From Synechococcus sp. CS-1328 (GTDB lineage: Bacteria; Cyanobacteriota; Cyanobacteriia; PCC-6307; Cyanobiaceae), in assembly GCF_025128095.1 (NCBI RefSeq), contig NZ_JAHLYT010000048.1:1-64000 (forward strand): 64,000 nt of DNA, read 5' to 3'. The position numbers and the translations under genes were made by a program. Below the pieces are notes generated by a model. It was given only the letters and a program-made list of their open reading frames with translations. It was not told the DNA's origin and made no database searches. How positions within the stretch are numbered: the first letter of the stretch is position 1; each line of letters starts with the position of its first letter. This document shows, one piece after another, positions 1-8,578 of the stretch.

Positions 1-1
1 C

Positions 2-280
2 ACCCTGCCTTCGGTGCGCTGGGCTGTGGTCTACGGCCTGATCCTCACCACCGCCCGGGCCCTGGGGGAATTCGGTGCCGTGTCCGTGGTGAGCGGCAAC
101 ATCGCCGGCCAGACCCAGACCTTGCCGCTGTTCGTGGAGGATGCCTACAAGCAGTACGACACCGAACTGGCCTACGGCGCCGCCCTCGTGCTGGGAGGTG
201 TGGGTCTGGTGTCGCTACTGCTCAAGCTGCTGGTGGAGCAGGCACTGGGTGGGAGGAATCAATCCCAGCCCACCAATTGA
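2..280 (+). CDS. cysW: Sulfate ABC transporter permease CysW, C-terminal part
   Basis: This is the last ~92 residues of an inner-membrane permease of the sulfate/thiosulfate importer; the start lies left of the window. The visible part contains the conserved TARALGEFGAV stretch of the EAA loop, which contacts the ATPase subunit CysA, followed by the LPLFVEDAYK segment and one last membrane span (about residues 56-76 of the visible part). Those motifs match CysW rather than CysT, but the two are close relatives, so the symbol rests on resemblance. The gene would sit at the end of a cys operon running in from the left. Nothing downstream on this strand looks like a further transporter subunit. 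Confidence 0.85.
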   Translation, partial: TLPSVRWAVVYGLILTTARALGEFGAVSVVSGNIAGQTQTLPLFVEDAYKQYDTELAYGAALVLGGVGLVSLLLKLLVEQALGGRNQSQPTN

Positions 281-522
281 TTCGGCGAGGGTCCCCAGGC
301 TCTTCGCGGTGGCAGGGCTAAGGTGCTTGGGGATCTATGTCGAGATGGCCTGCCCAGAAGTTGCTTGCCTGATCGTTGGTCTGGTTCCGTCCCGGAGGGC
401 TCAGACCGAGTCGATTGACGTGCGGATTCAAGGGGGTGGAGACATTATGTGGAGAGTTCGCAGGCGGATCTGAGCCCGATCAGGACTTAAGATTGCTACC
501 CTCCTTCCCTGGCTGGGCTCAA

Positions 523-1284
523 GTGACCTATTGCATTGGATATTGGCTTGAGAAAGGACTGGTCTTGGTTTCTGATTCGCGTACAAATGCAGGTGTTGAC
601 TACATATCATCCTATAGCAAGATGCATGTGTTTCAGCCGGCATCGGATCGGCTATTTATTCTGTTGGCGGCTGGAAATCTAGCTACGACACAGGCAGTGC
701 TGAACTGGATTCGGAGGGATCTGGATCGGGCCAGTGGCGAGGATCATGAGGGCGGGAAAAATCTGAGGACTTGCGAGTATCTTTTCGAGGCGGCTGCCTA
801 TGTTGGTCGGGTGAGCCTCGCTGTGCAACGGCAAGATGGGCCTGCTTTGAAGGAGGTTGGTGCCGATGTTGGGGCCTCGTTCATCCTTGGTGGGCAGATT
901 GGTGGTGAGTCTCACGGTCTTTCTATGATCTATCCTCAGGGAAACGCGGTGATGGCGACCCGCGATACGCCCTATCTGCAGATCGGTGAGACGAAATATG
1001 GCAAGCCCCCGCTTGACAATGTCGGGCACACCAATCTTTCCCTTGAGGATGCTGCGCGCCTCTGCCTGATTTCGGAAGTGCTCACCCAGCGCTCCAATCT
1101 CACCGTGGGCCCCCCTTTCGAGCTGGCCATCGTGCCGCGCAACACGCTGGCGATTGCTCACCAGATCAAGTTTGAGGCGGATGCCCCCGAGCTTTCCGCC
1201 ATGTTCGAGACTTGGAGCAGCGCCCAGCGGGAGGCGCTCTATCGGCTGCCCCATTTCACCTGGGAGCAATCGGCGTCGGATTGA
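523..1284 (+). CDS. Anbu-type proteasome-like peptidase
   Basis: Predicted N-terminal-nucleophile hydrolase of the Anbu (ancestral beta subunit) family, about 253 residues, expected to assemble into rings in the cytoplasm. I chose the GTG at 523 because removal of the initiator residue exposes Thr2, the expected nucleophile; Asp18 and Lys33 then fall at proteasome-like catalytic spacing (17 and 32 after processing). The SDSRTNAGVDYIS block near the N terminus is a strong family signature. An upstream in-frame start at 376 would bury the threonine under 49 unrelated residues. There is no clear Shine-Dalgarno. The first half is visibly richer in A and T than its neighbours. The usual Anbu partners (alpha-E, transglutaminase-like and ATP-grasp proteins) are absent here. 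Confidence 0.88.
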   Translation: MTYCIGYWLEKGLVLVSDSRTNAGVDYISSYSKMHVFQPASDRLFILLAAGNLATTQAVLNWIRRDLDRASGEDHEGGKNLRTCEYLFEAAAYVGRVSLAVQRQDGPALKEVGADVGASFILGGQIGGESHGLSMIYPQGNAVMATRDTPYLQIGETKYGKPPLDNVGHTNLSLEDAARLCLISEVLTQRSNLTVGPPFELAIVPRNTLAIAHQIKFEADAPELSAMFETWSSAQREALYRLPHFTWEQSASD

Positions 1285-1345
1285 TCCGGCCGAACCGATC
1301 CGCCTCACCCGCTGACGCTTTCACCCCTCACCCCGCCTGCCCACC

Positions 1346-2326
1346 ATGAGGTCCGTGTCCGAATGGGTTTCCACCGGCCATCTGCCCACCGCAGAGGTGG
1401 TGCAGGATCTGGTCGCGGAAGCTCATCGGCGGTTCTCTCCCGTGCTGGATGGCCGGGTTGCGAACTACATTCCCGCCCTGGCTGCAGCGTCTCCGGAGCA
1501 TTTCGGCCTCTGCGTGTCCAGCAGTGGAGGCGCACTGTTCGACGCGGGCGAGGCCCGGGTGCCCTTCAGCATCCAGAGCATCTCCAAGCCGTTCCTGTTT
1601 GCTCTGATCTGCCAGGCTATTGGCGAGGCGGAGGCCCGTGAGAAGCTCGGTGTGAACAGCACCGGTCTGCCGTTCAATTCCGTCCTGGCGGTGGAGCGCA
1701 GTGGGGAAGGTCTTTCCAACCCTATGGTCAATGCCGGGGCGATCGCTGCCACCAGCCTCGCCCCTGGCGCCACCAGCGAGCAGAAGTGGGCCTTCATTCA
1801 AGACGGCTTCTCCCGTTTCGCTGGCCGCCGCCTCGAGATCGATCCGGTTGTCTGCGAGTCGGAGCTGGCCACCAATCGGCGCAATGCCGGCATCGCCACC
1901 CTGCTCAGCGACCACCAACGCCTCTGGTGGGATCCCGAAGAAGCCACCGATCTCTACACCCGCCAGTGTTCCCTCAGTGTTACTGCTGCTGACCTGGCGG
2001 TGATGGCCGCCACCCTGGCCAACGGCGGCCGCCAACCGGTCACGGGCGAGCAGGTGATCGAGGCGGTTCATTGCCAGCATGTGCTGGCGGTGATGGTCAC
2101 CGCCGGGCTCTACGAAACCTCCGGCGACTGGCTCTATGCCACCGGGCTCCCCGGCAAGAGCGGGGTGGCGGGCGGCATGATCACCGTCGCACCCGGAAAG
2201 GGTGGACTGGCCACGTATTCACCCCCCCTCGATGAGGCGGGCAACAGCGTGCGCGGTCAGCTCACCGCTCGCTTTCTCTCCGAGCAGTTAGGCCTGAACC
2301 TGTTCGCGTCCAGGCCAGAGGGATAA
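1346..2326 (+). CDS. glsA: Glutaminase A
   Basis: Cytoplasmic enzyme hydrolysing L-glutamine to glutamate and ammonia. The 326-residue protein is of normal length for the bacterial glutaminase (serine-beta-lactamase-like) family. The catalytic Ser78-x-x-Lys81 lies in the QSISK motif. The N-S-T-G-L-P-F-N-S and N-P-M-V-N-A-G-A-I blocks, the E-x-x-x-N-x-R block and the late G-L-P-G-K-S-G-V-A-G-G segment are all present, so the enzyme should be active. It lies 62 bases after the Anbu gene on the same strand and is followed by a secreted protein and a glutamate symporter, which suggests a local glutamine/glutamate theme. Co-transcription is inference. Confidence 0.93.
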   Translation: MRSVSEWVSTGHLPTAEVVQDLVAEAHRRFSPVLDGRVANYIPALAAASPEHFGLCVSSSGGALFDAGEARVPFSIQSISKPFLFALICQAIGEAEAREKLGVNSTGLPFNSVLAVERSGEGLSNPMVNAGAIAATSLAPGATSEQKWAFIQDGFSRFAGRRLEIDPVVCESELATNRRNAGIATLLSDHQRLWWDPEEATDLYTRQCSLSVTAADLAVMAATLANGGRQPVTGEQVIEAVHCQHVLAVMVTAGLYETSGDWLYATGLPGKSGVAGGMITVAPGKGGLATYSPPLDEAGNSVRGQLTARFLSEQLGLNLFASRPEG

Positions 2327-2404
2327 CGGGATCCTGCAGTGGATGTGTTCCTCCCCCTCTCTGTGCGGGCTGTCATGCTGCCTCCTGGATGCGACCTTCC
2401 GACA

Positions 2405-2872
2405 ATGGTTTCGATTCGCCTGATTCCGCCGGTTCTGCTCACGGCTCTTGTGACGGCTGCCTTGAGCGTCCCCAGTGCCCAGGCCAGCTGCCGCTTTCTG
2501 ATGCCATTGGGTGGCAGTGGCGATCCGGTGGTCTCCAAGCGGATCGGCCCGGATCGCTTGCTGGGTAGCACCAACTGGAATACCGACTTCATCGTGGATC
2601 GGCCGTTTCGTTCTTACCAGTTCTTTTTCACATCGGCTTCCTCGGAGCGTGCCACCTTCCCGATTTCCGCGTTCATGCGCTTCACCGATGGCACCAGCCT
2701 GCAGGTGGTGAATGAAACGCCGACCTTCGAGCCAGGGGCCGGCCGGAAATTCGGCCCATTCCAGGCCGTTCCTGGTAAGCGCACCAATCTGATGAACTTC
2801 CGGGTCGGCTCCAGCAGCAGGCCAGCGGCGGTTGGTTTCAGCTATCGCATCTCCGTGCAGGGGTGTGAATGA
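2405..2872 (+). CDS. Small secreted protein of unknown function
   Basis: I do not recognise this family. The chosen ATG at 2405 gives a clear Sec signal peptide: a short basic start, a hydrophobic stretch (about residues 5-20) and an S-A-Q-A-type cleavage site before about residue 28. A start at 2339 would add 22 residues without typical signal character. The mature ~128-residue domain looks beta-rich and has one cysteine right after cleavage and one next to the C terminus, which could form a disulfide linking both ends. It is probably periplasmic or exported. It lies between glutaminase and the glutamate symporter on the same strand, so a role in substrate capture is possible but unproven. 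Confidence 0.7.
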   Translation: MVSIRLIPPVLLTALVTAALSVPSAQASCRFLMPLGGSGDPVVSKRIGPDRLLGSTNWNTDFIVDRPFRSYQFFFTSASSERATFPISAFMRFTDGTSLQVVNETPTFEPGAGRKFGPFQAVPGKRTNLMNFRVGSSSRPAAVGFSYRISVQGCE

Positions 2873-2914
2873 CGCATCTTCAGACCTGCCAGTTTTTCCT
2901 GAGCATGATCCTCC

Positions 2915-4108
2915 ATGCAGTTTGAGAGCTTCGCCACGTTTAATATCGCCATCGTGGTATTGGCGCTCGGTCGATGGCTGAATCGAAAGGTTGCCTTTCT
3001 ACGGGAATTCAACATTCCCGAGCCGGTCACCAGCGGCTTGCTGGTTTGTATCCTGCTGGCGCTGATCCATTCCATCAACGGCATGGAGATCAGCTTCAAT
3101 CTGCTGTCGCGGGATTTTCTGCTGCTCTACTTTTTTGCATCGATTGGACTGAATGCCGATATCAAGACCCTGCTTGCAGGTGGCTGGCCTCTGCTGATCC
3201 TGATCGCCTCCACGGTGGCATTCATGTTTCTTCAGAATCTCACTGGGGTCGGTATGGCAACGCTGCTGGGATTGAATCCACTGGTGGGGTTGCTGGGTGG
3301 GTCCGTGTCCCTGCTCGGTGGCCATGGCACGGCCATCGCCTGGGCGCCGCGCTTCGCTGAAGCCCATGGCATCAGCAACGCCCTGGAAATCGCCATTGCC
3401 TGTGCCACCTTCGGCCTGGTTCTGGCCTCCTTGATGGGAGGCCCGATTGCCCGCATTCTGATTCTTGGCAAGAAGCTGAAGCCTGCTCAGCCCATGAATG
3501 GTGAGGTTGGCCGCAACTCCGGAAGTGAGCAGGATGAGGTGACCTATTTCACGCTGCTGCGAACCCTCTTCTGGCTCAACTTGAGCCTGGGTCTGGGTGA
3601 GCTGCTGCATGAAGCTCTCCAGGCCGTCGGTAGCAACTTGCCCCTGTTTGTCTGCACCCTGTTCGCGGCGATCTTCCTCACCAACACCGTGCCGCGGCTG
3701 CTGCCGATCCGGTGTCTGGCACCGCCCCGTTCCCTCGACATCGTCTCGGATATTGCTCTGGGCATCTTCCTGACGATGTCGTTGATGAGCCTGCAACTCT
3801 GGACGATCGCCTCCCTGGCGGGTCCGATCCTGGCCATTCTGGCGGCGCAGTTCGTGCTCACCTTCCTGTTCGCCTTGTTCGTGGTGTTCAAGGTGATGGG
3901 GGCCGACTACGAAGCCGCCGTGATCTGCGCCGGTTTCGGGGGGAGTTCCCTGGGGGCGACGCCCACGGCGATGGCCAACATGTCGGCGGTGGTTCAGCGG
4001 TACGGTCCGGCCCACAAGGCTTTCATTGTGGTGCCGCTGGTGTCCGGCTTCTTCGTGGATATCAGCAACGCCGTGGTGATCCAGCGCTTTCTGAATTGGT
4101 TCGGTTGA
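2915..4108 (+). CDS. gltS: Sodium/glutamate symporter GltS
   Basis: Inner-membrane carrier importing glutamate with sodium. The 397-residue protein has about ten hydrophobic spans arranged as two repeats. Each repeat contains a glycine-rich re-entrant motif: GGSVSLLGGHGTAIAW near residues 127-142 and GFGGSSLGATPTAMANM near residues 340-357. Those motifs and the length are diagnostic of the ESS/GltS family. It follows the secreted protein by 42 bases. With glutaminase two genes upstream, the cell could take up glutamate and also make it from glutamine. The gene ends 28 bases from the convergent porin gene. Confidence 0.93.
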   Translation: MQFESFATFNIAIVVLALGRWLNRKVAFLREFNIPEPVTSGLLVCILLALIHSINGMEISFNLLSRDFLLLYFFASIGLNADIKTLLAGGWPLLILIASTVAFMFLQNLTGVGMATLLGLNPLVGLLGGSVSLLGGHGTAIAWAPRFAEAHGISNALEIAIACATFGLVLASLMGGPIARILILGKKLKPAQPMNGEVGRNSGSEQDEVTYFTLLRTLFWLNLSLGLGELLHEALQAVGSNLPLFVCTLFAAIFLTNTVPRLLPIRCLAPPRSLDIVSDIALGIFLTMSLMSLQLWTIASLAGPILAILAAQFVLTFLFALFVVFKVMGADYEAAVICAGFGGSSLGATPTAMANMSAVVQRYGPAHKAFIVVPLVSGFFVDISNAVVIQRFLNWFG

Positions 4109-4136
4109 ACACATGCCGAGTCAATCACACACCGAG

Positions 4137-5525
4137 TCAGAAGCGCAGCGTCGTTCGGATCACTCCGGCCCAGACGCCAAGGCTGGGATTGCCCGATGGC
4201 GCTGGCGACAGAAGAGCCTCGAATCGATCCGCGGTCGCAGTCATGGCGCCGCGAGGGCGGCTCAGCCAGAAGACCGCTGGCGTCAGGGAGAGGCGGTCAC
4301 TGATCTCGATCCTGTAGGACAACTCGTAGGCGAGGCCGCGGTCGTTGATGGAGGTCAGCCCTGGGGCCTGGATGGCCGTCACATGGGCGGGGGATCCCAC
4401 GGCGAATCCCAGGCTGTTGCCCAGGCCCAGCACATCGCTCCAGACCAGGCCGGTGTACCAGGACCCTGTACGGATGCTGGATCCATCGGCCACGGGAGTG
4501 CGGCCGAAACGGAATCTGTCGTGGCCCCAGCCCACACTGATCGAAGGCAGCCAGCCGGAGGAGCGGGGTTGCCAGTAGCCCGCCACTGACCAGGACCCGA
4601 CGCTTCCCTGGCTGGACTCTTCGGCCAGCTGGCTGGCCAGAGGAGTTCCCCTCAGCCTCACCGGAGGGCCGCTGAGGCTGTAGGCCCCGGTGATGTTCCA
4701 TTGGGGTCGGGTCAGGGCCAGCTGGATGGTGCTGGTCTGGGAGGAGCTCGGCGAGAACAGGCCGCCTCCCTGGGGCGAGCTGCCGGCTCGGCCGGCGACG
4801 TAGGCCGTGCCGAGGCTGAGACCCTGCAGCGACCCTTTGGGCTGCCACCAGACACCGAAGCCTCCGCCGAGTCGTTTGCTGTAGGCACCCGGCGCTCCGG
4901 CGAACTGGAACAGGTCGAGGATGGGGGACTGGTTGTAGACGCTCGGCCACACGGGAAGCATGTCGAGCTGCATGATCCGCGCACCGAAGCTGAGGCGGAT
5001 CTCGGGGGTGAGGGGGACCTGCAGGTAGGCCCTGTTGATGCTGATCTGTTGCACCGCGCAGTCTCCCTGCCCCGCGCTGCAGGCGGGCTCCTGGAAGGCG
5101 AAATCCAGCCGCGACAGTGGTGTGGGAGCGTTGGAGAAAAAGCCGGATCGGGCGAAGTTGCCAGCGCGGAAGCGGATCCTCAGCAGATCCTGGCCGGTGA
5201 CGCTGGTGTCGATCGTCAGCCGGGCCTCGTGGTTGAAGCTGAGGCCGTTGAGCAGGGGGGCTCCCGCTGCCGTGTTGCTGGAGGTCTCAACCTCACTGCC
5301 GCTGTAGCGCAGGGCTCCCAGGGCGCCATTGACCTGCACTTGCACCGTTGTGGTGGGAGCAAAGCGAGAGTCTTCAAGCTCCTCGATCGCCTCGATGTCT
5401 TCTCTTGCTTCCTGGGGCGCCTCAAGGGGGATGTCCTGGGCGAGCAGGGGGCCTGCGGCAAAGGCGATCGAGGCGATGGCACAGCACCGGAACCCGAACG
5501 GTAGGGAGCTCACGTTGCCTGCCAC
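4137..5525 (-). CDS. Outer-membrane porin (OprB-like, cyanobacterial)
   Basis: Predicted outer-membrane beta-barrel of about 462 residues. The protein shows alternating amphipathic strands throughout and ends in a terminal phenylalanine (T-T-L-R-F), typical of barrel insertion signals. I chose the GTG at 5525 because an AAGGA Shine-Dalgarno lies seven bases upstream; a GTG at 5513 is the alternative, and the open frame to 5621 is not signal-like. The start gives a signal peptide ending near L-L-A-Q. The S-layer-homology domain common in larger cyanobacterial Som porins is missing, and an acidic linker follows the signal peptide instead. Substrate is unknown; passive small-solute or ion uptake is inference. 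Confidence 0.8.
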   Translation of the reverse strand: MAGNVSSLPFGFRCCAIASIAFAAGPLLAQDIPLEAPQEAREDIEAIEELEDSRFAPTTTVQVQVNGALGALRYSGSEVETSSNTAAGAPLLNGLSFNHEARLTIDTSVTGQDLLRIRFRAGNFARSGFFSNAPTPLSRLDFAFQEPACSAGQGDCAVQQISINRAYLQVPLTPEIRLSFGARIMQLDMLPVWPSVYNQSPILDLFQFAGAPGAYSKRLGGGFGVWWQPKGSLQGLSLGTAYVAGRAGSSPQGGGLFSPSSSQTSTIQLALTRPQWNITGAYSLSGPPVRLRGTPLASQLAEESSQGSVGSWSVAGYWQPRSSGWLPSISVGWGHDRFRFGRTPVADGSSIRTGSWYTGLVWSDVLGLGNSLGFAVGSPAHVTAIQAPGLTSINDRGLAYELSYRIEISDRLSLTPAVFWLSRPRGAMTATADRFEALLSPAPSGNPSLGVWAGVIRTTLRF

Positions 5526-5890
5526 CCCATATTCCTTGCGTTTTGGCCTCCGGCGCCTGAACGCGTGGTGACCGGCATGGTGTTGATCACAGCACAGGCA
5601 GATATCCGGTACGGGTTTCACTCTCCATTGCGGTGATGTGCCCCATCTGGCTGATCAGAGGGCCGGGGGAAACCGCCCTTCATCTGACCATTCAGCCTGG
5701 AAATTGTTGGCAACGTCATTCTGGATCTACGGTGTTGTCATGAAGAGGAGCCCTGACAGTCATTGATCAGGGCATCGTCGAAGCGCTACAGATCTTTCGC
5801 TACTGCCATGGGCCTGGACGCCCTGGTTGCTCTCCAGCACGCGTTCCTGCTTCAGGACATTCACCGAATTCACTTACAGGACTCATTGCC
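5526..5890. promoter_or_regulatory. Divergent intergenic region between porin and hli genes
   Basis: This 365-base stretch must hold both promoters. I see the porin Shine-Dalgarno near its left edge but no convincing RpaB HLR1 direct repeat upstream of the Hli gene, only a single CTTACA-like half (about 5873). No RNA gene or long inverted repeat was recognised. Confidence 0.4.
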
Positions 5891-6184
5891 ATGTCAGCTT
5901 CAACCAAAAACGCAGCACGGACCCATGTCAAAAACCATGCCGAATCAGAAGGAGGGATGTGGGATTCGCAGGAGTCAGAGCTCCTCGATCCGCGGGTCAT
6001 TGAACCACGTATGTATCTCGCCAGCGCAGCCAGTCACAGTGGCTGGGGTTTCCACAGCCGTGCCGAACTCCTGAATGGTCGCCTGGCCATGCTGGGCTTC
6101 GTGATCGGTCTTGTGGTCGAGGCCCTCTCAGGCCAGGGAATCCTGCAGCAACTCGGCCTTGCTGCCCTGCTCCCCCAAGGATGA
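5891..6184 (+). CDS. High-light-inducible (Hli/Scp) protein
   Basis: Small thylakoid protein of 97 residues with one chlorophyll-binding membrane helix. The diagnostic E-x-x-N-G-R-x-A-M-x-G-F motif lies at residues 59-70, inside the predicted helix, and its Glu and Asn are the chlorophyll ligands of the family. Hli proteins form dimers that bind chlorophyll and carotenoid and protect photosystem assembly under excess light. The ~50-residue hydrophilic N-terminal extension is longer than in the smallest Hli proteins. The gene stands alone, divergent from a porin. A light-stress promoter is expected from the family, but I could not point to a motif. Confidence 0.92.
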   Translation: MSASTKNAARTHVKNHAESEGGMWDSQESELLDPRVIEPRMYLASAASHSGWGFHSRAELLNGRLAMLGFVIGLVVEALSGQGILQQLGLAALLPQG

Positions 6185-6262
6185 TCAGTCCCGGCCCCAT
6201 CGGCCAGCCAGACTGAACGCGCCAGGCGAGCGCGATGCTGGCGTCAGCCGTTGCCTGACTCC

Positions 6263-7801
6263 ATGGCCCCCTCGGGTTCGACCCTCGATCGCCTGCGCAG
6301 CCATCTGCACCAGACCCGGCTGCTGGGCTCGATCAGCAGCGCCCTCTACTACGACCAGAACACGGTGATGCCAGCGGCGGGGGCCGCCTGGCGGGGGGAG
6401 CAACTGGCCTTGCTGGCCGGCCAGCTGCACGAGCGCCAGAGCAGCGATGAGCTGGCCGATCTGGTGGCGGAGGCGGAGGCCGAGCTCGACGTTGAAGCTC
6501 CGCCGCAGCGGCGCCGCAATCTGCAGCTGCTGCGGCTGGAGCAGGAGCGCCAGCGCTGCCTCGATCCTGATCTGGTGGCGGCCCTGGCCATGGCTCAGTC
6601 GCGCGGCAATGCGGTGTGGCAGGAGGCCCGGGCGCGCAACGACTTCAGCGCCTTCGCGCCGGCCCTGACCACGTTGATCCGGCTGCGGCGTGAGCAGGCC
6701 AGCCAGCTGGCCGCCGCCGAACCGGTGGTCCGCAGTCCCTGGGAGATCCTGGCCCAGCCCTTTGAGCCGGATATCAGCGTGGCGCGGCTGGAGGCGTTGT
6801 TTGCCCCCCTGAAGGCCGAGCTTCCGGCTTTGCTGGACCAGGTCACCTCTGCAGCACACACAGCAGCTGCAAGCGCAGCTGCGCCCACTGCCGACCTGCC
6901 CGAGGGCCTGCAGGAGAGTCTCTGCGCGGCGCTGCTCGACGGCTGGGGCTATGACCCCAGCCGCTGCCAGCGCTCCCGTTCCGCCCACCCCTTTTCCTGC
7001 ACGGTGGGCCCCCAGGACTTCCGCATCACCACCCGGGTGGTGCCCGGCCAGCCGCTCTCCGCCTTCCTGGCCACCGCCCACGAGTGGGGCCACTCCCTCT
7101 ATGAGCAGGGCCTTCCCCAGACCGACGACCATTACTTCCCCTGGCCCCTGGGAGAAGCCACGTCGATGGGGGTGCATGAATCCCAGTCGTTGTTCTGGGA
7201 ATGCCGGGTGGCCCGCAGCCGCGCCTTTGCTGACCGCTGGCATTCTCGCTTCCGCGATGGTCTGGGGGCTGATCCCTGGGGAGGCGCCGCCGGCTTCTGG
7301 CGCGCCCTCAACCCGCTGCGGCCGGGGCTGATCCGGGTCGAGGCTGATGAGCTCAGCTACGGCCTGCACATCGTGCTGCGCTTCGAGCTGGAGCTGGCCT
7401 TGCTGGAGCAGGAGATGCCGGTCGAGGATCTGCCGGAGCAGTGGAATCGCCGCATGCGCGACCTGCTCGGAATCCAGCCACCCACCGACGCCCAGGGTTG
7501 CCTTCAGGACATTCACTGGGCCGAAGGACTCTTCGGCTATTTCCCCTCCTACGCCCTGGGTCATCTGATCAGTGCCCAGCTGTCCGAAGCGATGGAACGG
7601 CAGACCGGTCCGATCGAGGAACGCGTGGCGGAGGGTCAGGAGGAGAGGCTGCGCGGTTGGCTGGCGGAGCAGGTCTGGCCGCTGGGTCGCTCGGTGAACG
7701 GCGAGGAGCTGGTGGAGACGGTCACCGGCCGACCCTTGAGTGCGGAGCCGTTCCTGGCCTATCTCAGGCAGAAGGTGCACCGTTTGCTGGCTCCGGCCTG
7801 A
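6263..7801 (+). CDS. Carboxypeptidase Taq (peptidase family M32)
   Basis: Zinc metallocarboxypeptidase removing C-terminal residues from peptides in the cytoplasm. The ATG at 6263 gives 512 residues, normal for M32. The zinc-binding HEWGH lies at residues 273-277 and the family-specific H-E-S-x-Q motif at about 305-309, with downstream conserved E-A-D-E-L-S-Y and helical segments. Both signatures are intact, so an active enzyme is likely. It is followed after 68 bases by a pyrophosphatase gene on the same strand, so co-transcription is possible. A TTG start 12 bases upstream is less likely. Confidence 0.93.
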   Translation: MAPSGSTLDRLRSHLHQTRLLGSISSALYYDQNTVMPAAGAAWRGEQLALLAGQLHERQSSDELADLVAEAEAELDVEAPPQRRRNLQLLRLEQERQRCLDPDLVAALAMAQSRGNAVWQEARARNDFSAFAPALTTLIRLRREQASQLAAAEPVVRSPWEILAQPFEPDISVARLEALFAPLKAELPALLDQVTSAAHTAAASAAAPTADLPEGLQESLCAALLDGWGYDPSRCQRSRSAHPFSCTVGPQDFRITTRVVPGQPLSAFLATAHEWGHSLYEQGLPQTDDHYFPWPLGEATSMGVHESQSLFWECRVARSRAFADRWHSRFRDGLGADPWGGAAGFWRALNPLRPGLIRVEADELSYGLHIVLRFELELALLEQEMPVEDLPEQWNRRMRDLLGIQPPTDAQGCLQDIHWAEGLFGYFPSYALGHLISAQLSEAMERQTGPIEERVAEGQEERLRGWLAEQVWPLGRSVNGEELVETVTGRPLSAEPFLAYLRQKVHRLLAPA

Positions 7802-7869
7802 GGGTGGCCAGATGGCGGCGCGGTCTGGGGCGATCCGTAGGATGCCCGCCAGCCGTTTTGAAGTGCTTC

Positions 7870-8457
7870 ATGGCGAACATCGATCAAGCCCCCAGCCGCA
7901 CGATGATGAATCTGCTGCATGTGCTGCCGGCTTTTGCCGATGAAGCGGAACTGCGGCTGAACACGATCGTGGAGCTGAACAGCAACACCATCAACAAATA
8001 CGAGCTGATCACCGAAACCGGGCAGCTCAAGCTGGATCGAGTCGGCTATTCCTCCCTTTCTTATCCTTTTGCCTATGGCTGCATCCCCCGCACCTGGGAT
8101 GAGGATGGCGACCCGCTCGACATCGAAATCGTGAGCGTGACCGAACCTCTGGTGCCCGGCAGCCTGGTGGAGGCTCGCATCATCGGCATCATGAAATTTG
8201 ATGATGGCGGCGAAGTGGATGACAAGGTGATTGCCGTATTGGCTGATGACAAGCGCATGGACCACATCACCTGCTACACCCAGCTGGGTGATCACTGGCT
8301 CAAGGAAACTCAGTATTACTGGGAGCATTACAAAGATCTCAAGAAGCCCGGCACCTGCCGTGTCAATGGCTTTTTCGACAGTGGTGAAGCCGTGAAGATC
8401 ATCAAAGAGTGCGAAGCGCGTTATCTCGAAGTCATCGAGCCCAAGCTGGTCGGCTGA
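7870..8457 (+). CDS. ppa: Inorganic pyrophosphatase, family I (intact active site)
   Basis: Soluble enzyme hydrolysing pyrophosphate, which pulls biosynthetic reactions forward. The ATG at 7870 gives 195 residues. The metal-binding E-D-G-D-P-L-D motif (Asp79, Asp81 and Asp84) is intact, as are Lys43-Tyr44-Glu45 and the later aspartates in the M-K-F-D-D-G segment. The sequence differs strongly from the second copy at 32877 and resembles a different family I branch. Because the other copy has lost one catalytic Asp, this gene may provide most of the cell's activity; that is inference. A stem-loop follows the stop codon. Confidence 0.92.
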   Translation: MANIDQAPSRTMMNLLHVLPAFADEAELRLNTIVELNSNTINKYELITETGQLKLDRVGYSSLSYPFAYGCIPRTWDEDGDPLDIEIVSVTEPLVPGSLVEARIIGIMKFDDGGEVDDKVIAVLADDKRMDHITCYTQLGDHWLKETQYYWEHYKDLKKPGTCRVNGFFDSGEAVKIIKECEARYLEVIEPKLVG

Positions 8458-8470
8458 GCCTCGCAGGATC

Positions 8471-8497
8471 GGGATCACGCCCTGTGGGGGTGATCCC
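8471..8497 (+). terminator. Stem-loop after ppa
   Basis: A perfect 8-base inverted repeat, GGGATCAC at 8471-8478 and GTGATCCC at 8490-8497, with an 11-base loop, lies 14 bases after the pyrophosphatase stop. It is followed by only a short C/T run (CCTT), so intrinsic termination is plausible rather than certain. Confidence 0.5.
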
Positions 8498-8578
8498 CCT
8501 TGGCTTCCATGCCCAACCCGGCTGGACTCCCTAGTCTGCTTTGCAACGACGTTGTCTGTTCCAACCCCTGTTTCGGCC

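Noticed and set aside
376-522. N-terminal extension of the Anbu gene from the ATG at 376
   Set aside because: It would hide the catalytic threonine and has no conserved sequence; the GTG at 523 explains the family start.
5873-5890. Possible HLR1 light-control site before the Hli gene
   Set aside because: Only one TTACA-like half is present; the second direct repeat at the needed spacing is missing.
6270-6290. GGGTTCGACCC, like a tRNA T-arm
   Set aside because: It lies in the first codons of carboxypeptidase Taq, and no acceptor, D or anticodon arms can be drawn around it.
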